Origin: a virus
Virus record (IMG/VR): IMGVR_UViG_3300041964_000064
Span: 1-50,118 of that record
Strand: one strand, 5' to 3'
Length of the DNA: 50,118 bases
Shown: piece by piece, positions 26,156-35,009 of the stretch
Position numbering within the stretch: the first letter of the stretch is position 1
How the letters are laid out: every line of letters begins with the position of its first letter
Notes under the pieces: model-generated
Told to the model about the DNA's origin: nothing
What the model saw: the letters and a program-made list of their open reading frames with translations, nothing else
Databases searched by the model: none
Translations under genes and position numbers: made by a program

Positions 26156-28815
26156 TTGCACTTCAATCTAGTTCGGGTCCCTTGCCCGTACACCCCTCGG
26201 AAGCACGGCGATAAAATTGGCTCCGGATCGATTCTTGTGCCGTTGCGTTTTATTTCGAAATGTAAATGGGGACCAGACGAGCGACCCGTCGAACCCTCGA
26301 TCCCAATCACTTGACCTCGTGTCACCGTCTGACCGACTTGGACACGATAATCACTGAGGTGTGCGTATAACGTTTCGTATCCCTGCCATGCGCCAGAATG
26401 TTCAACGATCAAAGTTTTGCCGTAGCCCCCGCGCACAGCGGCATATGTTACCCGACCTGCCTCTGCTGCAAGAATATTGTTATCATTGCCGCCCGCTGTG
26501 TCGATACCCATGTGCGGTCTGCCTCTAATTCTGCCAGCAGGATCAAAAGCAGTTCCGCGCATAGCAGTCGGGGTCGGGTTTTGCATTTTGCCGGGGACGA
26601 CAGGAGACGCGCCCGTTGGGCTAGTTGTAGGTGCAGAAGATGAAGTAGTCGATTGTTGCAAACTTGCTTGAGGTGTATAAATCTCGATCGAACTCGTCCG
26701 ACTTTTGAACGTATGCCGCACCCTGCCGACTCTCCATTCTCGATTAAACGGCGGGGGAAACAATCGCCCACTCAACCCCAGCAGTTGACCAGGCACGATC
26801 GCCAGCACCTCATCACACAGCCGTAAGACTACCTCACTGGCAAACCCCTTCGATCGCTGTGCTTCCTCTACCAGTGCCGCAGGTTCAGCCCGTCCATCAG
26901 CTAGATCGATCGCCCCCGCGGGCTGCTTGGGCAAACCAAAACGATCGCTATCAGGTGCAGTCGATGCGGTTGCCGCCGCGCCGATCGTCTTGAATACATC
27001 AGGATTAACTCGTGTTGATTTGGTGGTGCTTTCGGTCGTTCTGCCGCCTTGCTCAATCTTGGTGGTCGTCTCTGTTCCGGTTGTGGTTTCGACCTTGGTT
27101 ACGGTGCGAGTCTCGATCGAACTGACACCGGGCGGAGTGCGGATCGTCGTTGTCGTGGTGACGGTTGTGATCTTGCCTGCTTCACGAGTGACGCGCGTTG
27201 AGACGGCGCGATCGGTTGTGACGCCATTCGCCACCGTGCTAGTGGATTCAGTTCTAGCGGGTTCCTCAACCTTTTCACCGGGCGGTACTGCTGCACCTGT
27301 ACTGCTAGTCGCTGTGCTTGTTCCACTTCCTGTCGCAGGTGTTTGGATTGTGCCCGTGACAGGGGTTGCCGCTGCACCCGGAACCACGCCGCTGTTTGTG
27401 GATCTAGCATCTGTACCCGAAGGATCGATCGCCTGCGTTTGCGCGACCTGCCCTGTCGCTCGATCGATCGTGGTTGGACTAGCGGTTGCGCCCTGTGTGG
27501 GAGTCGATACCGTTGCCGTGGGGCTGCTGCCAGCGGCTCTAGCTTGATCGTTAAACGTGGCTGAGATGATCAGATCTTCGTCAATCACTTGATTGGTGCG
27601 ATCGACTTCTGCGGCTGGGTGCAGACGTAGGGTGTTGCCACTATCAGACACGGTAAACCCGATCGCGCTTGCCTCGCGTTCTAGCAGTTGAAATGGCGTT
27701 TGCCCACTCATATCCAAGTGCTGATAGGTAGGCAGGGTTTGCGCAGCAACGTCTAGCCGCAGATTGAACCCGCTTGCAAATCGCGCGGTGACTTCGCCCA
27801 GATTCATGTTTTCAAAAGCGCGGGTCTGCGGTACGCGAGTCAGTAGCCAGCGAATTGATTTACCCTCGATCGTCGTGATGTCACTGCTACCCCAATCGCA
27901 TCGGCAACCTGTCTGGATGAAGTGAAAGGCAAACATTCGATCCCACTGTTCACCAATCTCGACAATGACCTCAGTACCCTTGTAGCTGGACTCTGCGATC
28001 GGGGGTGCGGTGGCAAGTTCGGTGGGTGCAGGTGTGGCAGCTGCGGGTGGCATCGGATTGACAGCGGGTGTCTGCCCCTGATAACGCTGCAAGGCTTGGT
28101 CGTAAACCTGCCGCAGTTCTGCCATTGTCTTGACAGGTTGACCATAGGGACTGCCAGGAAGTGATGCCCATTCACGGTTGCATTGAGTGATCGCCTGCTC
28201 AAAGTTGCCCGCCTCAACGTTTTGCAGCGCCCCTCTACGCCGCAACAGTTGAACCGCTGCCAAGTCTTGCGTAGCAGGTGAAAAATCAGTCAGGTTTAGC
28301 TGCTGCCTCAACTCATTCCATGTGTCAGACAAAAACTGATAGCGCCCTGCCGCCGAACTGCTGTAGCCACCTTTTCGCACTACTCGATTTGGGTGACGCG
28401 ACAGATCGGTGAGCGAACCTTGGCCCCGACTGTCGCCAAAGATTGAGTTATATTCTGCGCCTTCTGCATGAGCGATCACATCCAGGAATGCCCGCACTCT
28501 AGGGCTAAGCGTACTATTCTGACTGCTTGTGGCTTGCCCTGCGACACCGAGATTATTGACCGGGGCTGCTGCGCCTGCGGTTGCCGTGGGAGATTCCAGC
28601 AGATCGGGTGGAACAAGGATGCCGCCTTGGGCAAAGCTGATCGCCTGAAACTTGCCGCCGATCTTGAGATCTTTGTCGTAGATCGAGAATCGGCAGGTGT
28701 TGGTTCTTGCACCTTCTGCAATCTCGATCTCTATATCTTCCAGCAGCAAATCGTCGCCACTGTAAAACAGTTCGTCGGCAACTCGAATTCTGGCTTTTAG
28801 TCCGGGTAATCGCAT
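26152..28815 (-). CDS. Baseplate hub (gpD-like) fused to lysozyme and M23 peptidase
   Basis: 887 residues, single frame. Order: short hub start (IRVADELFYSGDDLLLEDIEIEI); muramidase-like domain around 100-230 (FLDVIAHAEGAEYNSIFGDSRG, SSAAGRYQFLSDTW); gpD/late-control core around 280-420 (KGTEVIVEIGEQWDRMFAF, IRWLLTRVPQTRAFENM, TPFQLLEREASAIGFTVSDSG); long Thr/Ser linker (430-620); second hub strand block (VVLRLCDEVLAIVPGQLLGL); terminal LytM/M23 domain (PHMGIDTAGGNDN, SGPHLHFEIKRNG with HxxxD and HxH zinc ligands). It pierces and locally digests peptidoglycan during injection, both glycan and peptide bonds. Follows gpX and the tube-like gene. Confidence 0.9.
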   Translation of the reverse strand: MRLPGLKARIRVADELFYSGDDLLLEDIEIEIAEGARTNTCRFSIYDKDLKIGGKFQAISFAQGGILVPPDLLESPTATAGAAAPVNNLGVAGQATSSQNSTLSPRVRAFLDVIAHAEGAEYNSIFGDSRGQGSLTDLSRHPNRVVRKGGYSSSAAGRYQFLSDTWNELRQQLNLTDFSPATQDLAAVQLLRRRGALQNVEAGNFEQAITQCNREWASLPGSPYGQPVKTMAELRQVYDQALQRYQGQTPAVNPMPPAAATPAPTELATAPPIAESSYKGTEVIVEIGEQWDRMFAFHFIQTGCRCDWGSSDITTIEGKSIRWLLTRVPQTRAFENMNLGEVTARFASGFNLRLDVAAQTLPTYQHLDMSGQTPFQLLEREASAIGFTVSDSGNTLRLHPAAEVDRTNQVIDEDLIISATFNDQARAAGSSPTATVSTPTQGATASPTTIDRATGQVAQTQAIDPSGTDARSTNSGVVPGAAATPVTGTIQTPATGSGTSTATSSTGAAVPPGEKVEEPARTESTSTVANGVTTDRAVSTRVTREAGKITTVTTTTTIRTPPGVSSIETRTVTKVETTTGTETTTKIEQGGRTTESTTKSTRVNPDVFKTIGAAATASTAPDSDRFGLPKQPAGAIDLADGRAEPAALVEEAQRSKGFASEVVLRLCDEVLAIVPGQLLGLSGRLFPPPFNREWRVGRVRHTFKSRTSSIEIYTPQASLQQSTTSSSAPTTSPTGASPVVPGKMQNPTPTAMRGTAFDPAGRIRGRPHMGIDTAGGNDNNILAAEAGRVTYAAVRGGYGKTLIVEHSGAWQGYETLYAHLSDYRVQVGQTVTRGQVIGIEGSTGRSSGPHLHFEIKRNGTRIDPEPILSPCFRGVYGQGTRTRLKCN

Positions 28816-28827
28816 CGGTGTTCAAAC

Positions 28828-28845
28828 TTTCGCCAATTGGCGAAA
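28828..28845. promoter_or_regulatory. 18-bp perfect palindrome upstream of hub gene
   Basis: TTTCGCCAATTGGCGAAA lies 13 bases upstream of the hub ATG (- strand) and is identical to the core of the site within the HTH gene at 12 kb. Candidate operator. Confidence 0.5.
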
Positions 28846-28869
28846 CAGCTATCTTCTGTCAGTCTGGAG

Positions 28870-29121
28870 CTATGGATTAGGAAATCTGATTTTCATTTTT
28901 GGCCTACCTTCAGATCCAGGTGAGTACCACTCCATCACCTCTTTTTCTACAACTGCCGCTGCGTTCGCGATCGCACTTAATGATTCACTGGAAAGCCCAG
29001 CATTAATTGCTTCGGTCAGGCTATTTCTTACGTGCAAAAGAACGTCCATTTTGCTTTGCAAGTCGATAGGACGAAAAACGCTAGAAGTAGCCTGATCGAC
29101 CACAGGCATATTTTCATTCAT
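28870..29121 (-). CDS. Small helical protein between two palindromes
   Basis: 83 residues from ATG 29119-29121: MNENMPVVDQATSSVFRPIDLQSKMDVLLHVRNSLTEAIN..VVEKEVMEWYSPGSEG. Two amphipathic helices and a basic tail (KMKIRFPNP). No recognised family. Both its own upstream region and that of the next gene hold a CCAATTGG-centred palindrome, so it may be separately controlled, for example as a small regulator or accessory gene inserted in the baseplate operon. Confidence 0.6.
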   Translation of the reverse strand: MNENMPVVDQATSSVFRPIDLQSKMDVLLHVRNSLTEAINAGLSSESLSAIANAAAVVEKEVMEWYSPGSEGRPKMKIRFPNP

Positions 29122-29187
29122 GTTTGTTGAACCCCTTTGGTGATAGTCACTGCATTTATCCTTATCAGACTGCCGTTGAAAATAGAT

Positions 29188-29205
29188 TTTCTCCAATTGG
29201 AGAAA
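29188..29205. promoter_or_regulatory. 18-bp perfect palindrome upstream of small gene
   Basis: TTTCTCCAATTGGAGAAA, a variant of the 28828 site with TCTCC/GGAGA arms, lies 67 bases upstream of the small gene and just after the gpX stop. Confidence 0.45.
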
Positions 29206-29212
29206 CCAAAGG

Positions 29213-29638
29213 CTAACGCCTACCAAGCAACCACTGCACAAGCTGTACTCCCTGCCCTTCGTACTGCCCGATCGCATCTTCGGCTTGATCGATCGCCGTC
29301 TCGACTTCTGCGGTGATGTCGTTAATTGACTGGATTTGCTCGATCGCTTCGTCGGCGTAGCCCTGAAGCTGAGCGGGAAGCTGCGATCGCACGCCTTCGA
29401 GGAATCGTCCTGCACCACCAATCGACTCGCTGATGCGGCTGAGTTGGGGCCTAGCAAACTGAAAGACTTGGGCAGCGTCAGGAATTTCGACCGTATCGGG
29501 CAACAGGTCAGAAGCGAAAGTATCGATCGTGCTATTCAGATCTAGCAACTCGGTAAAGCGCGAAACATCACCATTGAAAACGCGATCGGCTAGCTGGCTG
29601 AGAGTTTCGCCCGGTCGAGTAGATAGCTGCGGCATCAC
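29213..29638 (-). CDS. Tail protein X-like LysM protein
   Basis: 141 residues. STRPGETLSQLADRVFNGDVSRFTELLDLNSTID has the LysM/gpX pattern (T..GetLs.iA...yg....f..ll..N). The rest is a long amphipathic helix region (EAIEQIQSINDITAEVETAIDQAEDAIGQ). Starts within the stop of the tube-like gene. In P2 and injection systems gpX links tube and hub. Confidence 0.7.
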   Translation of the reverse strand: MMPQLSTRPGETLSQLADRVFNGDVSRFTELLDLNSTIDTFASDLLPDTVEIPDAAQVFQFARPQLSRISESIGGAGRFLEGVRSQLPAQLQGYADEAIEQIQSINDITAEVETAIDQAEDAIGQYEGQGVQLVQWLLGRR

Positions 29639-30549
29639 ATCACCTCTTCAGTCGTGGCATTGGGCACGGTAGGGGCAGCAGGCAGGCTTTGCCCTTGTGC
29701 CAGAGGAACAGTGGTCACGCCCTGCGTTCTGACGGCTCTACCTGTGTAGCGCAGCACTACCCCGATCGCCGCGCCATCACTGCCTAGCATCGTTACGTCG
29801 CCTGTATCGGCAGAGACGCGCAAGGTATAGCGATCGGAGTTGAGCAAAGCCTGCACGTTGCCTGCGAAAGCGGCAGTATTGCCCTCTAGCCATTCTTTCG
29901 CCAGTGTGGATGCTTCCTGTTGTTGGCGATCGGTCAGTGCGGTTCTAGGTTGCCCCTGTCGCTCTCTAACCGCTGCCTCTTGTGCTGCTCTACGTTCTGT
30001 TAGTGCGGCTTTTTCTGCCTCACTCAGCGGTCGCGGCACTTCCAACAGTGTGATCGACAGCTTCACCTGTGCAGGGTCGCCATCGAGCCATGCGGTGTCT
30101 TCACGTTCGATCTGAGAGAGGACGCAGGGTCCAAACCTCAGCCGACCCATTCTCAGCAGCAGTAGGGGTGGAGTGAAGAGATCGCGATCGGGCTTGGCTT
30201 TCATCAGTTCACTCAAGCCTGTCAGTAGGGGCTTGGAAGACTTGCCACAGATGAATGTCCACAGCAGCAGATCAGGAATCACCAAGGTTGTGCCGTTGCC
30301 GCCTGTGTAGTGCTGATGCGGGATTGGGCTAGCCTTGGTGCTGACAGCGGTAAAGTTGGCGGATTCCTGATAGCGAATCGATCGCGGGTTGATCAGGAAT
30401 AACCATGCGGGCTTTTCTTCGCCTGACAGGTCAAACTCCACCAAGGCAGCTTCGACCTGACCCACAGCGGGCGGTATATCGGCTAGCTGCTGCCATGCCG
30501 ATCGATTGAACGGGCTGGGTATCGATAGCTGTGGAGTGGGTTCAGCCAA
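29635..30549 (-). CDS. Tail tube-like/hub-connecting protein (CIS tube-like)
   Basis: 304 residues. ALVEFDLSGEEKPAWLFLINPRSIRYQESANFTAVST..IPHQHYTGGNGTTLVIPDLLL is the layout of the small tube-like adaptors in contractile systems ('F.inP..i.....a......p.......g......l.l.dl'). A charged helix (LSEAEKAALTERRAAQEAAVRERQ) leads to a C-terminal beta region. It overlaps gpX by four bases, and hub genes follow. Role: adaptor between tube end and hub. Confidence 0.6.
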   Translation of the reverse strand: MAEPTPQLSIPSPFNRSAWQQLADIPPAVGQVEAALVEFDLSGEEKPAWLFLINPRSIRYQESANFTAVSTKASPIPHQHYTGGNGTTLVIPDLLLWTFICGKSSKPLLTGLSELMKAKPDRDLFTPPLLLLRMGRLRFGPCVLSQIEREDTAWLDGDPAQVKLSITLLEVPRPLSEAEKAALTERRAAQEAAVRERQGQPRTALTDRQQQEASTLAKEWLEGNTAAFAGNVQALLNSDRYTLRVSADTGDVTMLGSDGAAIGVVLRYTGRAVRTQGVTTVPLAQGQSLPAAPTVPNATTEEVM

Positions 30550-30670
30550 AGTAAGGGTGTCGATCGTGCGCTTTTAGCCTATCGGATTCGCTTAGGACGA
30601 TTTGCCAAAACAAGCGGATTTCGCCAAGAAATGACAGCAATTGAGCGATCGACGCTAGCGTGAGTGCTGT
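30550..30670. promoter_or_regulatory. Divergent promoter gap with two GATTTCGC elements
   Basis: GGATTCGCTTAGG (30584-30596) and GGATTTCGCCAAG (30616-30628) lie 20 bases apart between the tube-like gene (-) and the spike gene (+). They are the clearest pair of this element in the window. Confidence 0.45.
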
Positions 30671-31525
30671 GTGATAGGTACTCATGCGATCGCGCCTTGT
30701 TGTCACGATCGCTTTTTAGTAGCAGTGGAAGACTTTTCATTCATCGAATTAATGGCGCGAATCTCGCAGCTCGAAACGAGTTTGCGAGAACTAACGACGC
30801 GATCGCATTCACTCCAGCTTGCTACCGTCACCGCCATTGACCCCAATACGCGCCGCATCCGTGTCAGTCGCGAAAATCAAGGCGATATCGCTCAAACCGA
30901 CTGGATACAGGCAGGGCGATCAACCTCATTTGCTGACGAACCCCTGCCACCGATCGGCACCACTGTATTAATTGGCTACTGCGAAGGTAACCCACATGAC
31001 GGCTACTATCTGCGCAGCTTTGCCAATGCTACAAACCCGCCTGATCCGACGCAGCAGCAGCCAGAGAACGACAATACGATCGTCATTCCTGGAAATGAGC
31101 GCAGAACAGTGGCGGGTATGCAATACGATGGCGTTACAGGCGATCGGACAATAGAGACAGGGACGGGCACGAATGGCGCTTTAACCGTCACCACTGAGGG
31201 AGCGGTGCAGGTTGAATCAACCACAGAATCGATCGATGTGACGGCACTTTCGCCTGAAGGTAAGGTTACAATCATGGGCTTTCAGTCGGTGAAGCTGTCG
31301 GATGCTTTTGGAGCATCGATCGAAATAGCAAACGGCTTGATCACAATTCAAGATTCGCTAGGGCGCAAAATTGTAATGGGCGGCGGTTCGTGGCAATTTG
31401 ATCTCAATGGCGGCACAATTAACTATTTGAATGCTGGCAATGTGACAATCAATGGCAAATCTGTAGCAACAGTTGATGCGCTTGATTCGAGGGGAGACAC
31501 ACTGATTACACGAGGCTGGACATAA
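30671..31525 (+). CDS. Baseplate assembly protein V-like spike
   Basis: Up to 284 residues. The GTG at 30725 (VEDFSFIELMARISQLE) is a more usual start than 30671. After a short coil the OB-like region ATVTAIDPNTRRIRVSRENQ...WIQAGRSTSFADEPLPPIGTTVLIGYCEGNPHDGYYL is the standard gpV fold (tip carrier). A repetitive beta C-terminus follows (VQVESTTESIDVTALSPEGKVTI, IEIANGLITIQDSLGRKIVMGGG), the triangular spike. Coupled to the gp25-like gene (ATG overlaps its stop). Confidence 0.8.
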   Translation: MIGTHAIAPCCHDRFLVAVEDFSFIELMARISQLETSLRELTTRSHSLQLATVTAIDPNTRRIRVSRENQGDIAQTDWIQAGRSTSFADEPLPPIGTTVLIGYCEGNPHDGYYLRSFANATNPPDPTQQQPENDNTIVIPGNERRTVAGMQYDGVTGDRTIETGTGTNGALTVTTEGAVQVESTTESIDVTALSPEGKVTIMGFQSVKLSDAFGASIEIANGLITIQDSLGRKIVMGGGSWQFDLNGGTINYLNAGNVTINGKSVATVDALDSRGDTLITRGWT

Positions 31526-31884
31526 TGACACCACCCACCCGTCGATCGCTCAAATACCCGCTCACCGCAGATGACAGCGGATCGCTGATGCTCTCCGAGG
31601 ATGGCGACTGTGTGCGAGACGGCGTGATCTCCACGTTGCAAATCAGAGTAGCAGAGCGCATCATGCAGCCTCGCTTAGGCACTCCCAGCTATGTCTTTGA
31701 TAGCGTTACTGATGCCAACCTCATTCCCGCCCGGTTAGAAGTCGCGATCGCGGATCAGGTGGCAGACGCGCAAAATGTGCAGGCAACGGGCGCAATCGCA
31801 GAATCAGGCATCCTCGACATTGAGGTGCGCTACGAAATCGATCGAATTGCTCAACCGCCGATCGGGTTTAGGCTAAGGGTTTAG
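31525..31884 (+). CDS. Baseplate wedge protein W (gp25-like)
   Basis: 119 residues. GDCVRDGVISTLQIRVAERIMQPRLGTPSYVFDSVTD follows the GPW/gp25 pattern (v...i.~il.T..geR...P.fG.~...f). It anchors sheath initiation at the baseplate. Its stop overlaps the convergent J gene end. Confidence 0.82.
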   Translation: MTPPTRRSLKYPLTADDSGSLMLSEDGDCVRDGVISTLQIRVAERIMQPRLGTPSYVFDSVTDANLIPARLEVAIADQVADAQNVQATGAIAESGILDIEVRYEIDRIAQPPIGFRLRV

Positions 31885-33116
31885 TCCGGGTCGCCTGCGT
31901 CACCATAGCTATATTCAAAACTCACCCCAGAGGCTCGATCGACCAGCGTCACGTTCAGCCCCAGCAGGTGCGGTAACGTCCAGCGATTCGGCAAGGGCAC
32001 GTCACTATAAGACACTTCGACTGTTTCATCTTCCTGATGCGGTTGAATTGGATGGATTGCAGGGTTTCAATGCCGCAACCTCTAGCCACGTATTCAACCT
32101 CTTTAATCAGAACAGTTTCACCCTGGAAGTTGCGCGGGCTGAGATAGTCACCCACATTTGCCCAGAGTGTAGCCGCAATGAAAGCAGGATCAGAACCAGG
32201 GACTAGAGTGGCAACGATCAGCGCTTCCATTCGCATAATCTCGATCGCGACTGACTGAGATTACATTCTGCAAGCCCGCAGGCGATCGCTCAGCCAAGCT
32301 CGATTGCAGTGCAGTCAAACTGGCGCTATTGGGTGCGGTGAAGTCTGGAGTTAAAACAAAGATATGAACCGCCCCAACCTCCTCAGTTGTGCGATCGCTT
32401 GCCAGATTCGCCACTGCGATTGCCGTGCTGCCTGCACCCAGATAAGTCTGTGCCGCCTGTTCGTAGTCGTCGGCACTGCATAGGACGTTGCGGCGACGAA
32501 GGGCAGCAAAACCACGCGATCGGGTTTGGTCAAGAGTTTCGGCATCTGTGCCGCCGCTTGCTGCTTCCAAGTTGGTGACAGACTGCAAAAAAGCGCGAGA
32601 TTCGGTCAGCAATTCGATCGATTGGGCGGGCACGTTGTAGCGACTGCCGACTGCGGTCTGTTGCACTCCGCTGATCAGTGCCGTTGAAGTTGCCGAAACC
32701 GTGCCGCTGATTGCCCCTGCTGGAATCACAAGAACGCTATCGGTGGCAAACTCTAAGCCCGATCGCGCTTTGACGATGTAGCCTGCCGACAGCGTGAAAG
32801 GAGTCGCCAAAACTGCGGACAGTGTGAACGTCAGAGTGACGCTGGCAGCGCTGCCCAAAATCTGAACAATGCCCGCTGTCGCTAAGAACGACAGCCCTGC
32901 TGCATCAGGAAATTGATTAACGAAGTAAAGCTCTTCGAGGATGGCGAATACATGCCCCTCGACCAAGGCGACGATCGGGCTGTGGGCTGAGAAGTCGTTT
33001 AATGTGCCACCAGAGGCGCTGTAAATCTCGTTATAAATCGACTGCAGCAGCGATCGAGCGCTGGCAGGGTAGAGGCTGGGTGGAACAAGTGGAGCGACAC
33101 GGGTACGGCTAGACAT
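31881..33116 (-). CDS. Baseplate J-like protein (two frameshifts)
   Basis: Starts MSSRTRVAPLVPPSLYPASARSLLQSIYNEIYSASGGTLNDFSAHSPIVALVEGHVFAILEELYFVNQFPDAAGLSFLATAGI. The long N-terminus and the beta-sandwich (VPAGAISGTVSATSTALISGVQQTAVGSRYNVPAQSI; EAASGGTDAETLDQTRSRGF; LCSADDYEQAA) are characteristic of P2 J/Mu gp47. The frame shifts near 32250 into IMRMEALIVATLVPGSDPAF and near 32045 into HQEDETVEVSYSDVPLPNRW, ending SYGDAGDPD. About 411 residues repaired. Wedge component of the baseplate. Confidence 0.85.
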
Positions 33117-33645
33117 TGGCTAAGGGAGCAACGACCGAATCAGGAAAATTGAGATCTGTGAGCTTATCAGCAAGTGCCTGCTTTTCTGCCGTTGTGAAAG
33201 CAGGGATATAACCTTGGGCAGCGATCGCTTCAATTTCACCCAGCAAGTCAGGCAGCACGAACGCGAGATCTTGCAGGTTGCGCGATTGGTTGATGGTCAT
33301 GAGTAGCAGCGTTGCGGCTGTATTGGCTCCTGCTGTCAATTTTGATGCACCATAAACGCGCTCAAAATAAAGACTGCCGCGCAGCCAATCAACCAAGCCA
33401 ACCCAGTCCGGTTCGTTAGTAGGCTCGATCGCACTGGTAGCTTCAATCCACTCTTGAGCGTCATCGTTCCAGTAGTGGTGGTCGCTAGGGCGTTCGGGCT
33501 TGAGCAGTACAGTTGTGCCGTCGAAATAGACCGCTTCGCGATCGTCAGCATCCTCGCCTTCGACCTCTTGGAAGTTGCTGGGAGCGTCGATGCCCTCGAT
33601 CGCCAGTCCGATGATTTGACCGCTTTCAATCCACCATTTCGACAT
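33109..33645 (-). CDS. Fibre-associated hypothetical protein
   Basis: 178 residues, overlapping the J gene start by eight bases. The first half is acidic (SNFQEVEGEDADDREAVYFDG) with a GTTVLLKPERPSDHHYWNDDAQEWIE strand-turn like phage fibre-assembly proteins. The second half is helical (LTAGANTAATLLLMTINQSRNLQDLAFVLPDLLGEIEAIAAQG). Position between glycine-rich fibre and baseplate suggests a tail-fibre assembly or adaptor function; not recognised as a family. Confidence 0.55.
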   Translation of the reverse strand: MSKWWIESGQIIGLAIEGIDAPSNFQEVEGEDADDREAVYFDGTTVLLKPERPSDHHYWNDDAQEWIEATSAIEPTNEPDWVGLVDWLRGSLYFERVYGASKLTAGANTAATLLLMTINQSRNLQDLAFVLPDLLGEIEAIAAQGYIPAFTTAEKQALADKLTDLNFPDSVVAPLANV

Positions 33646-33647
33646 AA

Positions 33648-35006
33648 CTACACCGTTGCTTTGAGAGTTCTGACAATTAGCTGCCCCGCACTACCTGCGG
33701 TTTGTCCAGTGTCGAGGGCGTTGCCACCTACGCCACCAAAACCGCCGCCGCCGCCACCGCCCGTCTGCAATGCCGCAGATCCGAGAGACGTTCCGATCGC
33801 CCCGCCTTGCAGCGACAGTGTGCTGCCTGTGGTGCTGACGGTGGGGGCAATTAGCACTATCTGCCCACCGCCGCCGCCACCGCCGCCGCCCGCCCTAAAG
33901 CCTGTAGCTGCAAAACCAGCATTGCCACCGTTGCCGCCGCGCACATCAATTACGCCTGACACCGCGATCGAGGCCAAAGATTTCAACAGTACCAAGCCGC
34001 CGCTACCACCACCGCCGCCTGATGCGGTTTGCAGGTTGGTACTGGTGTTGATTACTGGGTTGGCAGCATTAGAGCCTCTATTGGTGATTGCTGCTCCTGC
34101 CGCGATCGTGATGGTTCCACCTGCCTCGATATATAAGAATCCACCACCTGCCCCTGCCAGCCCGGTGAAGACGTTAAACCCCGCAGCGCTGCCGCTCGCG
34201 CTACCTGTTGCGCCGCCACTCCCCGTCACCGATAGTGAATAGTTGTAAGAACCGCCGCCGAAAAAGTTTCGAGCTGCGCCTTGCCCTGTTCCAGCGTTTT
34301 GGGTTCCAGAGGTAGCAAAAATAATGACCGCATCGGAGCCGCCCAGCATCGGAGTGCCGACATTAATCGCCCCTTGAATCAAGACGTTGCCAGAGACGTA
34401 AATACGGATGGCAGCCGGAATTGTCAGTGTCCCGGTGTTTGTAACAGTGAAGTTGCGAAACCAATATTCGCCCTCGCTGAGCGTTGTCGCGCCCGAAATC
34501 GTAAAGTCGCCTTGATCGCCACTGCCGCCGAAAGCTTTGATCGCGTCGGCACGCGGCATCATTTTGAACCGTTCGCGCAAATCAATGACAGAGGTGACTG
34601 CTGATGAACTGGTAGCAACTTGGGCAAGCGGAACCCACCGCGCCGGAATTATGGTGCTGGAGACGATCGCCCCAGCAGAGTTGATGAAAACATAGTTGGT
34701 TGAGCTGGCCGCTACTGCGATCGAGGTTGCTGATAGCACCTGCCTGAGTCCGGTGTCTTGGGTGAAGCTGCCACCGACAACATTGACACTCAGCCCTGTG
34801 CCTGCCGACACTTGAAACTCATTAAAAAAAGTGTTGACGCGACCCTTAATTTGGGTGGCATCATTGCTCAGCGCTGCATCACGAATCCGTAGGTGTTGAC
34901 CGTCAAATTCTTCGCCGCCTTCGTCTACGGTGAATTGCGGGTTGTTAAAAGCGTTGGCGTGAGCAGCGGTGAGAACTTGCCGACCCGCAAAAGTTGTTTT
35001 CGCCAT
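33648..35006 (-). CDS. Glycine-rich tail fibre
   Basis: 452 residues, single frame. N-terminal FAGRQVLTAAHANAFNNPQF is a baseplate-attachment motif. The middle (VLSATSIAVAASSTNYVFI..RWVPLAQV) is a beta shaft. The C-terminal 230 residues contain several poly-Gly loops (GSGGATGSASGSAAG, TASGGGGGSGGLVLLKSL, GFRAGGGGGGGGGQIVLIAP, LQTGGGGGGGFGGVGGN) separated by hydrophobic strands. This resembles the polyglycine-II sandwich tips of T4-like/S16-type adhesins and may form the exposed receptor-binding tip. The Pro-rich ORF on the opposite strand is its shadow. Confidence 0.75.
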   Translation of the reverse strand: MAKTTFAGRQVLTAAHANAFNNPQFTVDEGGEEFDGQHLRIRDAALSNDATQIKGRVNTFFNEFQVSAGTGLSVNVVGGSFTQDTGLRQVLSATSIAVAASSTNYVFINSAGAIVSSTIIPARWVPLAQVATSSSAVTSVIDLRERFKMMPRADAIKAFGGSGDQGDFTISGATTLSEGEYWFRNFTVTNTGTLTIPAAIRIYVSGNVLIQGAINVGTPMLGGSDAVIIFATSGTQNAGTGQGAARNFFGGGSYNYSLSVTGSGGATGSASGSAAGFNVFTGLAGAGGGFLYIEAGGTITIAAGAAITNRGSNAANPVINTSTNLQTASGGGGGSGGLVLLKSLASIAVSGVIDVRGGNGGNAGFAATGFRAGGGGGGGGGQIVLIAPTVSTTGSTLSLQGGAIGTSLGSAALQTGGGGGGGFGGVGGNALDTGQTAGSAGQLIVRTLKATV

Positions 35007-35009
35007 CTG

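Noticed and set aside
26927-27547. Val/Thr-rich + strand ORF opposite the hub linker
   Set aside because: Antisense of the Thr/Ser linker of the hub gene; no start signal or homology.
33454-34242. 262-residue proline-rich + strand ORF
   Set aside because: Exact shadow of the glycine-rich fibre: GGC/GGT runs read as GCC/ACC give Pro-rich nonsense.
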